Below are positions 17,987-25,621 of a stretch of DNA of 64,000 nt, one piece after another (the stretch's first letter is position 1; every line of letters starts with the position of its first letter). Where the stretch lies: positions 1-64,000 of the forward strand of contig NZ_MBEI01000083.1 of assembly GCF_001953985.1 (NCBI RefSeq), given 5' to 3'. The notes beneath the pieces are model-generated. The model ran no database searches, was not told the origin of the DNA, and worked only from the letters and a program-made list of their open reading frames with translations. Both the position numbers and the translations under genes were made by a program. The stretch is from Mycobacterium colombiense (GTDB taxonomy: Bacteria; Actinomycetota; Actinomycetes; Mycobacteriales; Mycobacteriaceae).

Positions 17987-18097
17987 CACGTGCGTGGTGA
18001 TCCGCGACATCGGGGCGGCATCGGCACGCCCGCCGGCGGATCGGTCGCGACCGTATGCGTACGAATAATGCTGGTGCACAATAATTCTCGACGAGGA

Positions 18098-18415
18098 ATG
18101 ACGTTGGATTACCCCAAGAACCCCCCGGTCGACCATGCCCGTATCACTCGTCAGCACGCCGGCGAATCCTTCAAGAACGGCGCCAACGCCCCCGGCCTCG
18201 CCGGTTCGGCCGTCGCGGTCATCGCCCTGACCGTGGGCCTGTTCGCCGTCGCGGCCGGACATCTGGTGGGCGGCGCTGTCGCCCTGCTCGTTGCGGTCGC
18301 GCTTGGCGCGCTCAGTGCGGCGTGGTTGCTGCGCGCCCACCGTAGAGTCCGCGACGCCGAACTGCGCTGGCACGCCGCACATTCCGATCAGCCGGCACCA
18401 CCGCCCAGCAGCTGA
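18098..18415 (+). CDS. UsfY-like membrane protein
   Basis: 105 residues. The N-terminal pattern PPVDHARITRQHAGESFKN resembles UsfY, the protein encoded just upstream of rsbW-sigF in M. tuberculosis, followed by two hydrophobic helices and a short charged tail. Function of UsfY is unknown, but it is a hallmark of SigF-controlled genes. Here it stands away from sigF, with its own exact SigF-type promoter. The GAGGA in front of the ATG is unusually close; ATG 18068 is an alternative start. Confidence 0.72.
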   Translation: MTLDYPKNPPVDHARITRQHAGESFKNGANAPGLAGSAVAVIALTVGLFAVAAGHLVGGAVALLVAVALGALSAAWLLRAHRRVRDAELRWHAAHSDQPAPPPSS

Positions 18416-18507
18416 GGGCGCGGTTTGCCGCCGGTGCGACACACCGCCGCCCAGCTAACGACTGTCGGCCCATTTCCCGGCTGCCACAACTTTTTCGGGC
18501 CGCGACC

Positions 18508-18532
18508 GTGTAACGCGCCCCCGAACGGGGTA
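18508..18532 (+). promoter_or_regulatory. Possible SigF-type promoter (near match) before the DUF4193 gene
   Basis: GTGT (18508-18511), 16 bases, GGGTA (18528-18532); one mismatch in the -35. Lies 66 bases before the ATG at 18598. Confidence 0.45.
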
Positions 18533-18597
18533 CTGCCTGCGCCACGGGTGAGTACAGGAAAGTGCGTCAACCCGTTCCATCGCAGGAAGGAACAGCA

Positions 18598-18900
18598 ATG
18601 GCGACCACCACTGACTACGACGCACGCCGTGTATCCGACGCCGACACCCAGGACAAATCCTCGCTTCGGGAACTGGCGCCGACGCTGCAAGGGTCTGCCA
18701 CCGCCGTGGTCGACGAGGACCCCAACGACGCGCATTTCTTCGAGCTGCCGGGCGCCGACCTGTCCGGAGAAGAGCTGTCGGTGACAGTGGTTCCCCAGCG
18801 GGCCGACGAGTTCACCTGCTCGAGCTGCTTTCTAGTGCAGCACCGCAGCCGGATGCGCCGCTCCAGCTCCGGGCTGCCGGTGTGCGCCGACTGCGCCTGA
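18598..18900 (+). CDS. DUF4193 family small zinc-ribbon-like protein
   Basis: 100 residues. The segment FFELPGADLSGEELSV and the block DEFTCSSCFLVQHRSRM are diagnostic of the actinobacterial DUF4193 family. Two CxxC pairs (CSSC and CADC) near the C-terminus suggest a bound zinc. Function unknown. ATG 18598 has a strong AGGAAGG eight bases upstream. A near-consensus SigF-type promoter precedes it. Confidence 0.87.
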   Translation: MATTTDYDARRVSDADTQDKSSLRELAPTLQGSATAVVDEDPNDAHFFELPGADLSGEELSVTVVPQRADEFTCSSCFLVQHRSRMRRSSSGLPVCADCA

Positions 18901-19008
18901 CACCCCGGTTCCCGACCGGGCGAGGCGCCTCGCGCGCCATGCCGCGACGGTGAACCTGCGCCGGATTGCCCTGGATTGTCAGTGGCATCCACTAGGTTCA
19001 TCGGACAA

Positions 19009-19659
19009 ATGGAGAAGGTACTCGGGTCGCTGCTGCTGCCGGGTTTAGCGTTCCCTTGGTATTTCACGCAAAAGGCCACCGGCAGCCTGCCAGCGGGATG
19101 CCTCGCCGGGCTCGGTGGGCTCGCCGTCGCTGTGGCGATCTTGTGGTGGCTGTCGGTCCAGCGGGACCGCTATCAGGCCGACGCGCACCGACGCCGCGAC
19201 CTCAAACTCTCGAAATCCGGGCTGCGGGCGATCGACCGGATGTCGGGCACCGAGTTCGAGGAATTCGTTGCGGCGCAGCTTCGCGTCGCGGGCTACAGTG
19301 TCACCCCGACCGCCGGCACCGGTGACTACGGCGTGGACCTGATCGCCAAGAAAGACGGCGCCCGCGTGGCCGTCCAATGCAAGAGGCTCGCGAAGGCCGT
19401 CGGGGTGGCCGCGGTCCAGCAGGTCGTGGCAGGGGCGCTGCAGCATGGGTGTAATCGGACGGTCATCGTGACCAACCAGACCTTTACCAAGGCGGCCCGC
19501 CGGTTGGCCGGTACCCACCATTGCCGCCTGGTGGGCCGCTCGCAGGTGCAGGGCTGGACGCGAATTCAGCCCGTCGTCGTGCGGGGTCCGCGGCGCACAC
19601 ACGGGGTCGTCGCCCCGCACGCGGGAGCGCAACGGCTGGAACCGGAGTGGGAAAGCTAA
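19009..19659 (+). CDS. Membrane-anchored Mrr-like restriction endonuclease
   Basis: About 216 residues. Two N-terminal hydrophobic helices (LLLPGLAFPWYF and AGLGGLAVAVAILWWL) precede a Mrr_cat PD-(D/E)xK nuclease domain: MSGTEFEEFVAAQLR, GTGDYGVDLIAKKDGARVAVQCKR with the catalytic D...QxK arrangement (VQCKR). Such orphan proteins are annotated as restriction-system or DNA-processing nucleases. No methyltransferase partner is adjacent. ATG 19009 was chosen over an in-frame TTG at 18976. The C-terminal tail is basic and unassigned. Confidence 0.83.
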   Translation: MEKVLGSLLLPGLAFPWYFTQKATGSLPAGCLAGLGGLAVAVAILWWLSVQRDRYQADAHRRRDLKLSKSGLRAIDRMSGTEFEEFVAAQLRVAGYSVTPTAGTGDYGVDLIAKKDGARVAVQCKRLAKAVGVAAVQQVVAGALQHGCNRTVIVTNQTFTKAARRLAGTHHCRLVGRSQVQGWTRIQPVVVRGPRRTHGVVAPHAGAQRLEPEWES

Positions 19660-19705
19660 CGAGATAGCTTGGGCCACAACATATTCAGGCCGAACCCCCG
19701 TGGCG

Positions 19706-20395
19706 TCAGCGCCCGGTTGCGTCCTCGATCACCCGGCGCGCGATGTCGCGCAGCGGGGTGTTCATGCTCTGCGACAGTTTGATCAGCGTATTGAAGGCGG
19801 TCTGATCGTCGAGGTCATAGCGCTCGATGAGAATGCCTTTGGCCTGTCCGATCGTGTCCCGGGTGCTCAGCGCTTCCTTGAACTGCTGGGTGCGCACCAC
19901 GTTGCTCCATGCCAGGGCGCCCAGCGTCGCGAAGATGGCGGCGATCCGGCGCGAGTCCTCCGAGAAGGACTGCGGGCGCTCGGCGTAGAAGTTCAGCGCG
20001 CCCATGCTCAGCTCGTCGGCGAACATGGGCAGCGACAGCACGCTGCGAATCGGCGTGTGCGCGAGCGCGTCGGCCCGGTACTTCGGCCAGCGCTCATCGG
20101 CTTCGAGGTCGTCGATGACGACGACCTTGCGGGTCCAGGCGGCGTGGACGCAGGGTCCCTCGAGGTGGCGCTGCTGGAACTCGTCGAGCACCCGGGCGCA
20201 GTCGTGCGTGACCGACGGGGTACTGACCTCGTTCTGCCGGCTGGTGACGGTGATCCCGGCTTCCTGGGCGCCCGGCACCCAGCGCGCGGCCGCCCTGGTC
20301 AGGTCGTCCAGCACCTGGGGGAAGTCGCCGGCGTCCGCCGAATAGATGGCCCGCAGAACGTCGGTGAGCAGGCTGAAATCGTCAAGATTGGTCAC
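19706..20395 (-). CDS. GAF and ANTAR domain protein
   Basis: 229 residues. GAF sensor domain (about 15-155; GPCVHAAWTRKVVVIDDLEADERWP, SVLSLPMFADELSMGALNFY) then a C-terminal ANTAR domain (about 165-225; LSTRDTIGQAKGILIERYDLDDQTAF), which binds RNA hairpins to prevent termination. In mycobacteria such proteins are stress-linked one-component or two-component-like regulators. No partner kinase is adjacent. Divergent from the DyP operon with 290 bases between. Confidence 0.9.
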   Translation of the reverse strand: MTNLDDFSLLTDVLRAIYSADAGDFPQVLDDLTRAAARWVPGAQEAGITVTSRQNEVSTPSVTHDCARVLDEFQQRHLEGPCVHAAWTRKVVVIDDLEADERWPKYRADALAHTPIRSVLSLPMFADELSMGALNFYAERPQSFSEDSRRIAAIFATLGALAWSNVVRTQQFKEALSTRDTIGQAKGILIERYDLDDQTAFNTLIKLSQSMNTPLRDIARRVIEDATGR

Positions 20396-20504
20396 TGAGT
20401 GTCGCCCTCATGCTTCGAGACCGGTGGCAGGCATCAACCCGTGCCGTTCAGGAGCCTGCGGTCTCGCGAGGCGATCACTTGGAGTTTTGACGGCGACGAA
20501 TGTC

Positions 20505-20544
20505 AATGCTGTTTGCTCAGCATTACGGTGAGATCCACTATATC
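20505..20544 (+). promoter_or_regulatory. Inverted repeat and possible promoter before the DyP operon
   Basis: A perfect 7-base inverted repeat, AATGCTG (20505-20511) and CAGCATT (20518-20524), spaced by six bases, overlaps TTGCTC (20514-20519), which with TATATC (20539-20544, 19-base gap) could be a promoter reading toward 20686. The repeat could be an operator. Nothing else was recognised in the 290-base gap. Confidence 0.3.
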
Positions 20545-20685
20545 GGGCCCGGTTTCGGCGGATTACGCCCGCTACCGATCCCGTAAACGTGTGTCGGCGG
20601 CCGGGTTACCGGCATCGGCCGATCCGGGTTGCACGGGCCCAGTCAGGTGGTAGCGTCCGGCGCACCGGCCTGCACTTTGGAGCGA

Positions 20686-21246
20686 ATGGTGGCAACCGAA
20701 GACGAGTGGACTAAACCCGCGGCCCTGGCCATCCCCAAGGAAGGCTATTTCGAGCTGGAACGCGGCCGGTACGGGCCGCTGTATCCGCGCACCCCGGCCT
20801 GCTACGGCTTTTCCATCATCGCCAAGGTCAAGGAAGGCCGCGAGGAAGCCGTTCGCGCCTACGGCAAACAGATCGAAGAAGCCGTCAAGGCAAACCCGGA
20901 AGTGCTGGCACCGCTGCGGCTGCACTATCTGCGCTGGCAGCTCTTCGACGTCGGGTCGGGGCTGCACTTCCAGTACCAGGGCATCTTCGACACCGACTTC
21001 GACAAATACACCGAGGACGCGGTGCAGCTGTTCAGCCAGACCGGGATCACCACCGTCTTCACCAACCTCGAGGGCTTCCCCGAGGACTGGCGAGAGAACC
21101 CGGAGGCCTTCGTCAAGTTCGTTCGCGAGCACCAGTGCCCGAGCTTCCTGGAATACGGGGAGTACCCCTATGTCACGGCCGACGAGATCAAGAAGGGGCT
21201 GCGGCTGAAAGCCGCGTTCGGCACCATGCTGGATCAGATGCAGTGA
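20686..21246 (+). CDS. Conserved protein of the DyP peroxidase operon
   Basis: 186 residues, no signal peptide or membrane segment. Not assignable to a family with certainty; the pattern YGFSIIAKVKEGREEAVRAYGKQ and later TDFDKYTEDAVQLFSQ is reminiscent of ferredoxin-like/dimeric alpha-beta barrel proteins, the fold also used by DyP peroxidases (inference). ATG 20686 follows TTGGAG. It is 19 bases upstream of the peroxidase gene, so a shared function is likely. Confidence 0.75.
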   Translation: MVATEDEWTKPAALAIPKEGYFELERGRYGPLYPRTPACYGFSIIAKVKEGREEAVRAYGKQIEEAVKANPEVLAPLRLHYLRWQLFDVGSGLHFQYQGIFDTDFDKYTEDAVQLFSQTGITTVFTNLEGFPEDWRENPEAFVKFVREHQCPSFLEYGEYPYVTADEIKKGLRLKAAFGTMLDQMQ

Positions 21247-21265
21247 CGCCCATCGGAGCGTGCAG

Positions 21266-22582
21266 ATGCTTGAGCTCGACGACATCCAGCACATCCTGCT
21301 GACCCGTACCCCGGCCCTGACCGGGCGTTACGAGTTTCTCTCGTTCGATGATCCGGTGGCCGGCCGCGCCTGGCTGTCCGAACTGGTGGACGTCGTGGAG
21401 TCCGCCGCCTCGGTGCGAGAAACCATGGACGACACCAAGCGCTGGGTCACCCTGGGTTTCACCTGGAGCGGCCTTCGGGCGCTCGGTGTGCCGGAAGAGG
21501 CGCTCGCGACCTTCCCGGAAGAGTTCCGGCAGGGCATGGCCGCCCGGGCCGACATCCTCGGCGATACCGGACGAAACCACCCCGACAACTGGGCCGGGGG
21601 TTTGGCGGGCGACGACCTGCACGCGATCGCGATCCTGTTCGCGCGAGACGACGCCGAACACGCCCGCGCCACCCGCGCCCACGACGAACTGCTGCAACGG
21701 TGCGGCGGCGTGCGCCGGTTGTCGTACCTGGATCTGAATGCGACACCCCCGTTCAACTATGCCCACGACCATTTCGGCTTTCGGGATCGGTTGTCGCAGC
21801 CGGTGATCGAGGGATCGGGCGAGGAACCCACGCCCGGCTCGGGCGCGCCGCTGAAGGCCGGCGAGTTCATCCTCGGCTATCCCGACGAGGTCGGACCGGT
21901 GGCCAACGCGCCCCAGCCGGATGTGCTCTCGCGCAACGGGACCTACGCCGCGTACCGGCGGCTGCGCGAGCACGTGGCGTTGTTCCGCGACTACATCCGT
22001 TCGCAGGCCCGCACGCCCGACGACGAGGAGCTGTTGGCCGCGAAATTCATGGGCCGCTGGCGCAGCGGCGCTCCCTTGGTGCTGGCGCCGGGCGCCGATG
22101 ATCCCGAGCTGGGCGCGGACCCGATGCGCAACAACGACTTCAACTACAAGGAGATGGACCCGCTCGGCTACGCGTGTCCCCTGGGTGCCCACGCCCGGCG
22201 GCTCAACCCGCGAGACACCGCGCCCAACATGAACCGGCGACGGATGATCCGTCGCGGCGCCACCTACGGGCCGGCGCTTCCTGACGGCGCCCCCGACGAC
22301 GGAGTGGACCGAGGCATCGCCGCCTTCATCATCTGCGCCAGCCTGATCCGGCAGTTCGAATTCGCGCAGAACGTCTGGATCAACGACCGCACGTTTCACG
22401 AACTCGGCAACGAGCACGACCCGATCTGCGGAACACAAGACGGCACAATGGAATTCAAGATACCGAAGCGGCCGATCCGCCGAGTTCTCAAGGGCCTTCC
22501 AGCGTTCACGACGCTGACCGGTGGGGCGTACTTCTTCCTGCCGGGCATCACCGCCATGCGCTACCTCGCGGCGCTCGACTGA
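21266..22582 (+). CDS. DyP-type haem peroxidase
   Basis: 438 residues with no Tat signal. DyP features: DHFGFRDRLSQP (about 170-182) at the place of the GxxDG motif, whose Asp is the distal catalytic residue, and CPLGAHARRLNPRD (about 305-318) with the proximal haem-ligand His. The usual glycine after that Asp is Arg here. LQ-like C-terminal block TGGAYFFLPG is also typical. DyPs oxidise dyes, lignin-like phenols and haem-derived substrates with peroxide. ATG 21266 was preferred (GGAG 7 bases upstream). Middle gene of a three-gene operon; no encapsulin gene is adjacent. Confidence 0.87.
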   Translation: MLELDDIQHILLTRTPALTGRYEFLSFDDPVAGRAWLSELVDVVESAASVRETMDDTKRWVTLGFTWSGLRALGVPEEALATFPEEFRQGMAARADILGDTGRNHPDNWAGGLAGDDLHAIAILFARDDAEHARATRAHDELLQRCGGVRRLSYLDLNATPPFNYAHDHFGFRDRLSQPVIEGSGEEPTPGSGAPLKAGEFILGYPDEVGPVANAPQPDVLSRNGTYAAYRRLREHVALFRDYIRSQARTPDDEELLAAKFMGRWRSGAPLVLAPGADDPELGADPMRNNDFNYKEMDPLGYACPLGAHARRLNPRDTAPNMNRRRMIRRGATYGPALPDGAPDDGVDRGIAAFIICASLIRQFEFAQNVWINDRTFHELGNEHDPICGTQDGTMEFKIPKRPIRRVLKGLPAFTTLTGGAYFFLPGITAMRYLAALD

Positions 22583-22598
22583 CAACCGGGGAACCATC

Positions 22599-23612
22599 AT
22601 GAGCACCTTGCCCGCGGCACGCACGTACAACCAGACCCACATACCGCGACCGCGCACGGCCGGGCGACGCATCAGCATCTACTGGACGTGGAGCTATCCG
22701 TGGGAATCCCAGCGCGACGTCGAAGTGCTGGACAACCGGTTCTCGACGATGACCGAAGTGCGCAGAGCGGCGTGGCCGCACTACGAGGGAGCCGACTGGG
22801 ACGAGGCGCACTTCCTGCAGGGCATCGCCGGCACCCTGGAGCTGTTCCACCGCTCGACGCTGGCGTTCCAGGAGCTGGCGGGCGACGCGACCGGCCATCC
22901 GGTCGCGGTGTTCCAGCGCATCGACCAGGCCGGCTACCGGCAGCTGATCGACGAACGGATACTGGCCGACACCGACACCCTGATGGTGTTCGGGCTCGAC
23001 CATCTCGTGGGCCAGGAGGAGGCGCAGCCCGAAGAGATCGCCGCCCTGCGCGAGTGGCTGAAACGCGAGGGCACCTGCCTGCTGCTGGCGCCGCACCACG
23101 ACGTCGGCTTCACCGACGACCCGGCACAGCGCCAGGTCGAATACCTGCACCACGGGGACCCGCTGGTGCCACGACAGCAGCGGTTCACCGCCTACACGCG
23201 CTCACTGATGCAGGCGCTCGACGTTCCCGTGCACAACACGTGGGGATTGCGTCCCGCCCTGGTCGAGGGAACCGGCGAGATCGCGCCGCTGACCGGCTTC
23301 CGCGATCTGGACGCGCCGGGCCTGCTGAACAACGTGACGACGCTGAACTTTCACCCGCACCTGCCGCACTACGAACTCACCGCCCCGGAAGGCGACCTGC
23401 TGCGCGTGCTCGGCAGGCAACGCGTGGACCCGCAACGGCCCCATCCCTTTACCGCGGCGGGCAACAGCGAATTCAACGCGCTGATCTGGATGCCGCCGGC
23501 CGGCGACCGGGCCGGCGACATCGTGCTCGTCGACTCGACGAATTTCACGACGCTGTTCGGCGGAACCGACAGCCTCAAGAACTTCTGGCACAACCTGGCG
23601 ACGATGAAGTGA
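22599..23612 (+). CDS. Conserved hypothetical protein of the DyP operon
   Basis: 337 residues, 16 bases after the peroxidase gene (ATG 22599 following GGGGAACC). No recognised family. Visible features: no signal peptide, ISIYWTWSYPWESQRDVEVLDNR near the N-terminus (split here only for description), LVFGLDHLVG-like segment, HH-containing stretch CLLLAPHHDVGF, and a C-terminal DIVLVDSTNFTTLFGG. The middle region (AALREWLKREGTCLLLAPHHD) resembles glutamine-amidotransferase-like folds of the ThuA/GATase type; this is a weak inference. Confidence 0.72.
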   Translation: MSTLPAARTYNQTHIPRPRTAGRRISIYWTWSYPWESQRDVEVLDNRFSTMTEVRRAAWPHYEGADWDEAHFLQGIAGTLELFHRSTLAFQELAGDATGHPVAVFQRIDQAGYRQLIDERILADTDTLMVFGLDHLVGQEEAQPEEIAALREWLKREGTCLLLAPHHDVGFTDDPAQRQVEYLHHGDPLVPRQQRFTAYTRSLMQALDVPVHNTWGLRPALVEGTGEIAPLTGFRDLDAPGLLNNVTTLNFHPHLPHYELTAPEGDLLRVLGRQRVDPQRPHPFTAAGNSEFNALIWMPPAGDRAGDIVLVDSTNFTTLFGGTDSLKNFWHNLATMK

Positions 23613-23617
23613 TCGAG

Positions 23618-23821
23618 TTAATGCTCGCTGTGCGCGGCCTCGACGTGCGCGATGTGTTCAAGTTGGCGGTCGATCGATTCCAGTTGCCCGGAAAGCGTGC
23701 GAATCTGTGCCAGTGCGACCACGCGCTGGCGAACGAGCTCGTCTCGCCTCAAGGCTAGGGTGACGCGCAGATCGTCATCCCGTGCGGGACTCACCGGCTG
23801 CGACGTGTCCTTGGTGGTCAT
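23618..23821 (-). CDS. Small coiled-coil hypothetical protein
   Basis: 67 residues, highly charged; the C-terminal half (RRDELVRQRVVALAQIRTLSGQ and the following LESIDRQLEHI) has heptad-like leucine/isoleucine spacing. Start CAT at 23819-23821, preceded on the minus strand by GGAGGG. Convergent with the DyP operon and ending 5 bases from it. Function unknown. Confidence 0.55.
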   Translation of the reverse strand: MTTKDTSQPVSPARDDDLRVTLALRRDELVRQRVVALAQIRTLSGQLESIDRQLEHIAHVEAAHSEH

Positions 23822-23882
23822 GGAGGGAGCCCTCCTTTGCAATGGGCGCCCGCTCCGGTAACCGAAGCAGGAACTTCGCTAG

Positions 23883-23948
23883 GTCCCGGGCGCCAACGTC
23901 CCGCCGAACCCATCTGAGTCTGTCCCGGACGCCAACGTCCCGCCGAAC
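23883..23948. repeat. Two-copy 27-bp direct repeat
   Basis: Copies at 23883-23909 and 23922-23948, 26 of 27 bases identical (G/A at position 8), 39 bases apart start to start. Both contain GCCAACGTCCCGCCGAAC. They lie in the non-coding region between two divergent small genes. Confidence 0.85.
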
Positions 23949-24009
23949 AAGGATGACGCTACACCGAATAGCTCGCCGCTTACATGGCCGCAGATGGACT
24001 CGGACAGCT

Positions 24010-24033
24010 GTTCTCACCGGTTGGAAACGGGTA
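24010..24033 (+). promoter_or_regulatory. Possible SigF-type promoter (near match)
   Basis: GTTC (24010-24013), 15 bases, GGGTA (24029-24033); one mismatch. It lies 30 bases before the GTG at 24063. Confidence 0.45.
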
Positions 24034-24062
24034 TTCCGCTGCGAGAGGTAAAGGAGTCCAAA

Positions 24063-24296
24063 GTGACGAAAGATCATGGGTCGAGCGTCAAGAACGACAA
24101 ACAGTATGAGGGGCTGCGCAAGAAGGGAATGAGCAAGTCGAGAGCGGCGGCGATATCGAACTCGCCTGGCGCCTCCAGCAGGGGCGGCAAGAGCTCGGGC
24201 AGCAGCCAAAGCAGCCGTAGCAGCGGTAGCGGCAGCGGCGGCAATCAGTCCCAGAAGAAGGCCGCCGGACGCAAAGGCGGCAAGAAGTCGAGCTAG
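24063..24296 (+). CDS. Small basic low-complexity protein (DUF7218-like)
   Basis: 77 residues from a GTG with AAAGGAG seven bases upstream. The conserved N-terminus is KNDKQYEGLRKKGMSKSRAA; the C-terminus is a Ser/Gly/Lys tail (SGSSQSSRSSGSGSGG, KKAAGRKGGKKSS). Similar small proteins occur widely in actinobacteria without known function; the basic tail could bind nucleic acid (inference). A near-consensus SigF-type promoter precedes it. Confidence 0.72.
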   Translation: MTKDHGSSVKNDKQYEGLRKKGMSKSRAAAISNSPGASSRGGKSSGSSQSSRSSGSGSGGNQSQKKAAGRKGGKKSS

Positions 24297-24380
24297 ACGC
24301 TTTTACCGACGCATTGCCGATCACGGCGAACACATCGGGCGACTGACCGTTGCGCTGGCGGTCAGTCCCTTGATTACGAG

Positions 24381-24454
<74 letters not shown>

Positions 24455-24514
24455 CTTGAAGCCTCGACAGCCTATCGCACCCGCCCATCGGGAGGCCAAA
24501 CCGCGGTGGGCAGC

Positions 24515-25621
24515 TCACTTCCAGGAGCACGATCGCTCGAACTCCACCAGCGCCTCGGCCGGTCCCGCCGGGTCCAGCCCCTGCGCCGTCACCCACTCGT
24601 CGCTGAAATAGGTGTCGCGGTAGCGGTCGCCGCTGTCCGCGAGCAGCGTGACCACCGAGCCGCTGCGGCCCTCGGCGACCATCTCCGCGAGCAGGCCGAA
24701 CGCACCCCACAGGTTCGTGCCCGTCGACGGCCCGACGCGGCGCCCCAGCACGGCGCTGACGTGGCGGGCGGCCGCGATCGACGCCGCGTCCGGGACGGAC
24801 ACCATCCGGTCGACCACGCCCGGCAGAAACGACGGCTCCACCCGCGGCCGGCCGATGCCCTCGATGCGCGACGAGGTGGGCAGCACGACGTCGTCGCGGT
24901 CCTCGGCGTAGGCGGGAAAGAACGCGGAATTCTCCGGGTCCACGACGCACAGCCGGGTGGCGTGCCGCCGGTAGCGGATGTAGCGGCCGATCGTAGCGCT
25001 GGTCCCGCCGGTGCCCGCCCCGACCACGATCCAGTCCGGGACGGGATATCTCTCCTCGCGCATCTGCTCGAAGATCGACTCGGCGATGTTGTTGTTGCCC
25101 CGCCAGTCGGTGGCGCGCTCGGCGTTGGTGAACTGGTCCAGGTAGTGCCCGCCGGTCTCCCGCGCCACCCGCTCCGCCTCGGCGTAGACCTCGCTGGAGC
25201 TCTGCACGAAATGGCAACGGCCGCCGTGGGATTCGATCAATGCCACCTTCGACGTGCTCGTCGCCGCGGGCATCACGGCGACGAACGGCAGACCCAGCAG
25301 CGCCGCGAAATAGGCCTCGGACACCGCGGTCGAACCCGACGACGCCTCGACCACCGTGGTGCCCTCGTCGATCCAGCCGTTGCACAGCGCGTAGAGGAAC
25401 AACGAGCGGGCCAACCGGTGCTTGAGGCTGCCGGTGATGTGCGTCGTCTCGTCCTTGAGGTACAGCGCGACGTCGGCACCCGCGCTCCACGCGGAGGGCA
25501 GCGGGTAGCGCAGCAGGTGGGTGTCGGCGCTGCGCCGGGCGTCGGCCTGGATCAGCCGGATCGCGTTGTCTGCCCAGCAACGTGAGCGACTGCGAACCGC
25601 GATCCGGGTCTGGTCGGTCAA
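24515..25621 (-). CDS. cds1: PLP-dependent L-cysteine desulfhydrase (Rv3684/Cds1 type)
   Basis: 368 residues of the cysteine-synthase/cystathionine beta-synthase fold: the PLP lysine is in ITGSLKHRLA, the phosphate cup is VVGAGTGGTSAT, and EASSGSTAVSEAY is the substrate loop. The M. tuberculosis orthologue releases H2S, pyruvate and ammonia from cysteine. The C-terminal CSW is conserved near the end. Its ATG overlaps the stop of the metallophosphoesterase gene (ATGA), so the two are coexpressed, with ponA2 further upstream. Confidence 0.9.
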   Translation of the reverse strand: MTDQTRIAVRSRSRCWADNAIRLIQADARRSADTHLLRYPLPSAWSAGADVALYLKDETTHITGSLKHRLARSLFLYALCNGWIDEGTTVVEASSGSTAVSEAYFAALLGLPFVAVMPAATSTSKVALIESHGGRCHFVQSSSEVYAEAERVARETGGHYLDQFTNAERATDWRGNNNIAESIFEQMREERYPVPDWIVVGAGTGGTSATIGRYIRYRRHATRLCVVDPENSAFFPAYAEDRDDVVLPTSSRIEGIGRPRVEPSFLPGVVDRMVSVPDAASIAAARHVSAVLGRRVGPSTGTNLWGAFGLLAEMVAEGRSGSVVTLLADSGDRYRDTYFSDEWVTAQGLDPAGPAEALVEFERSCSWK

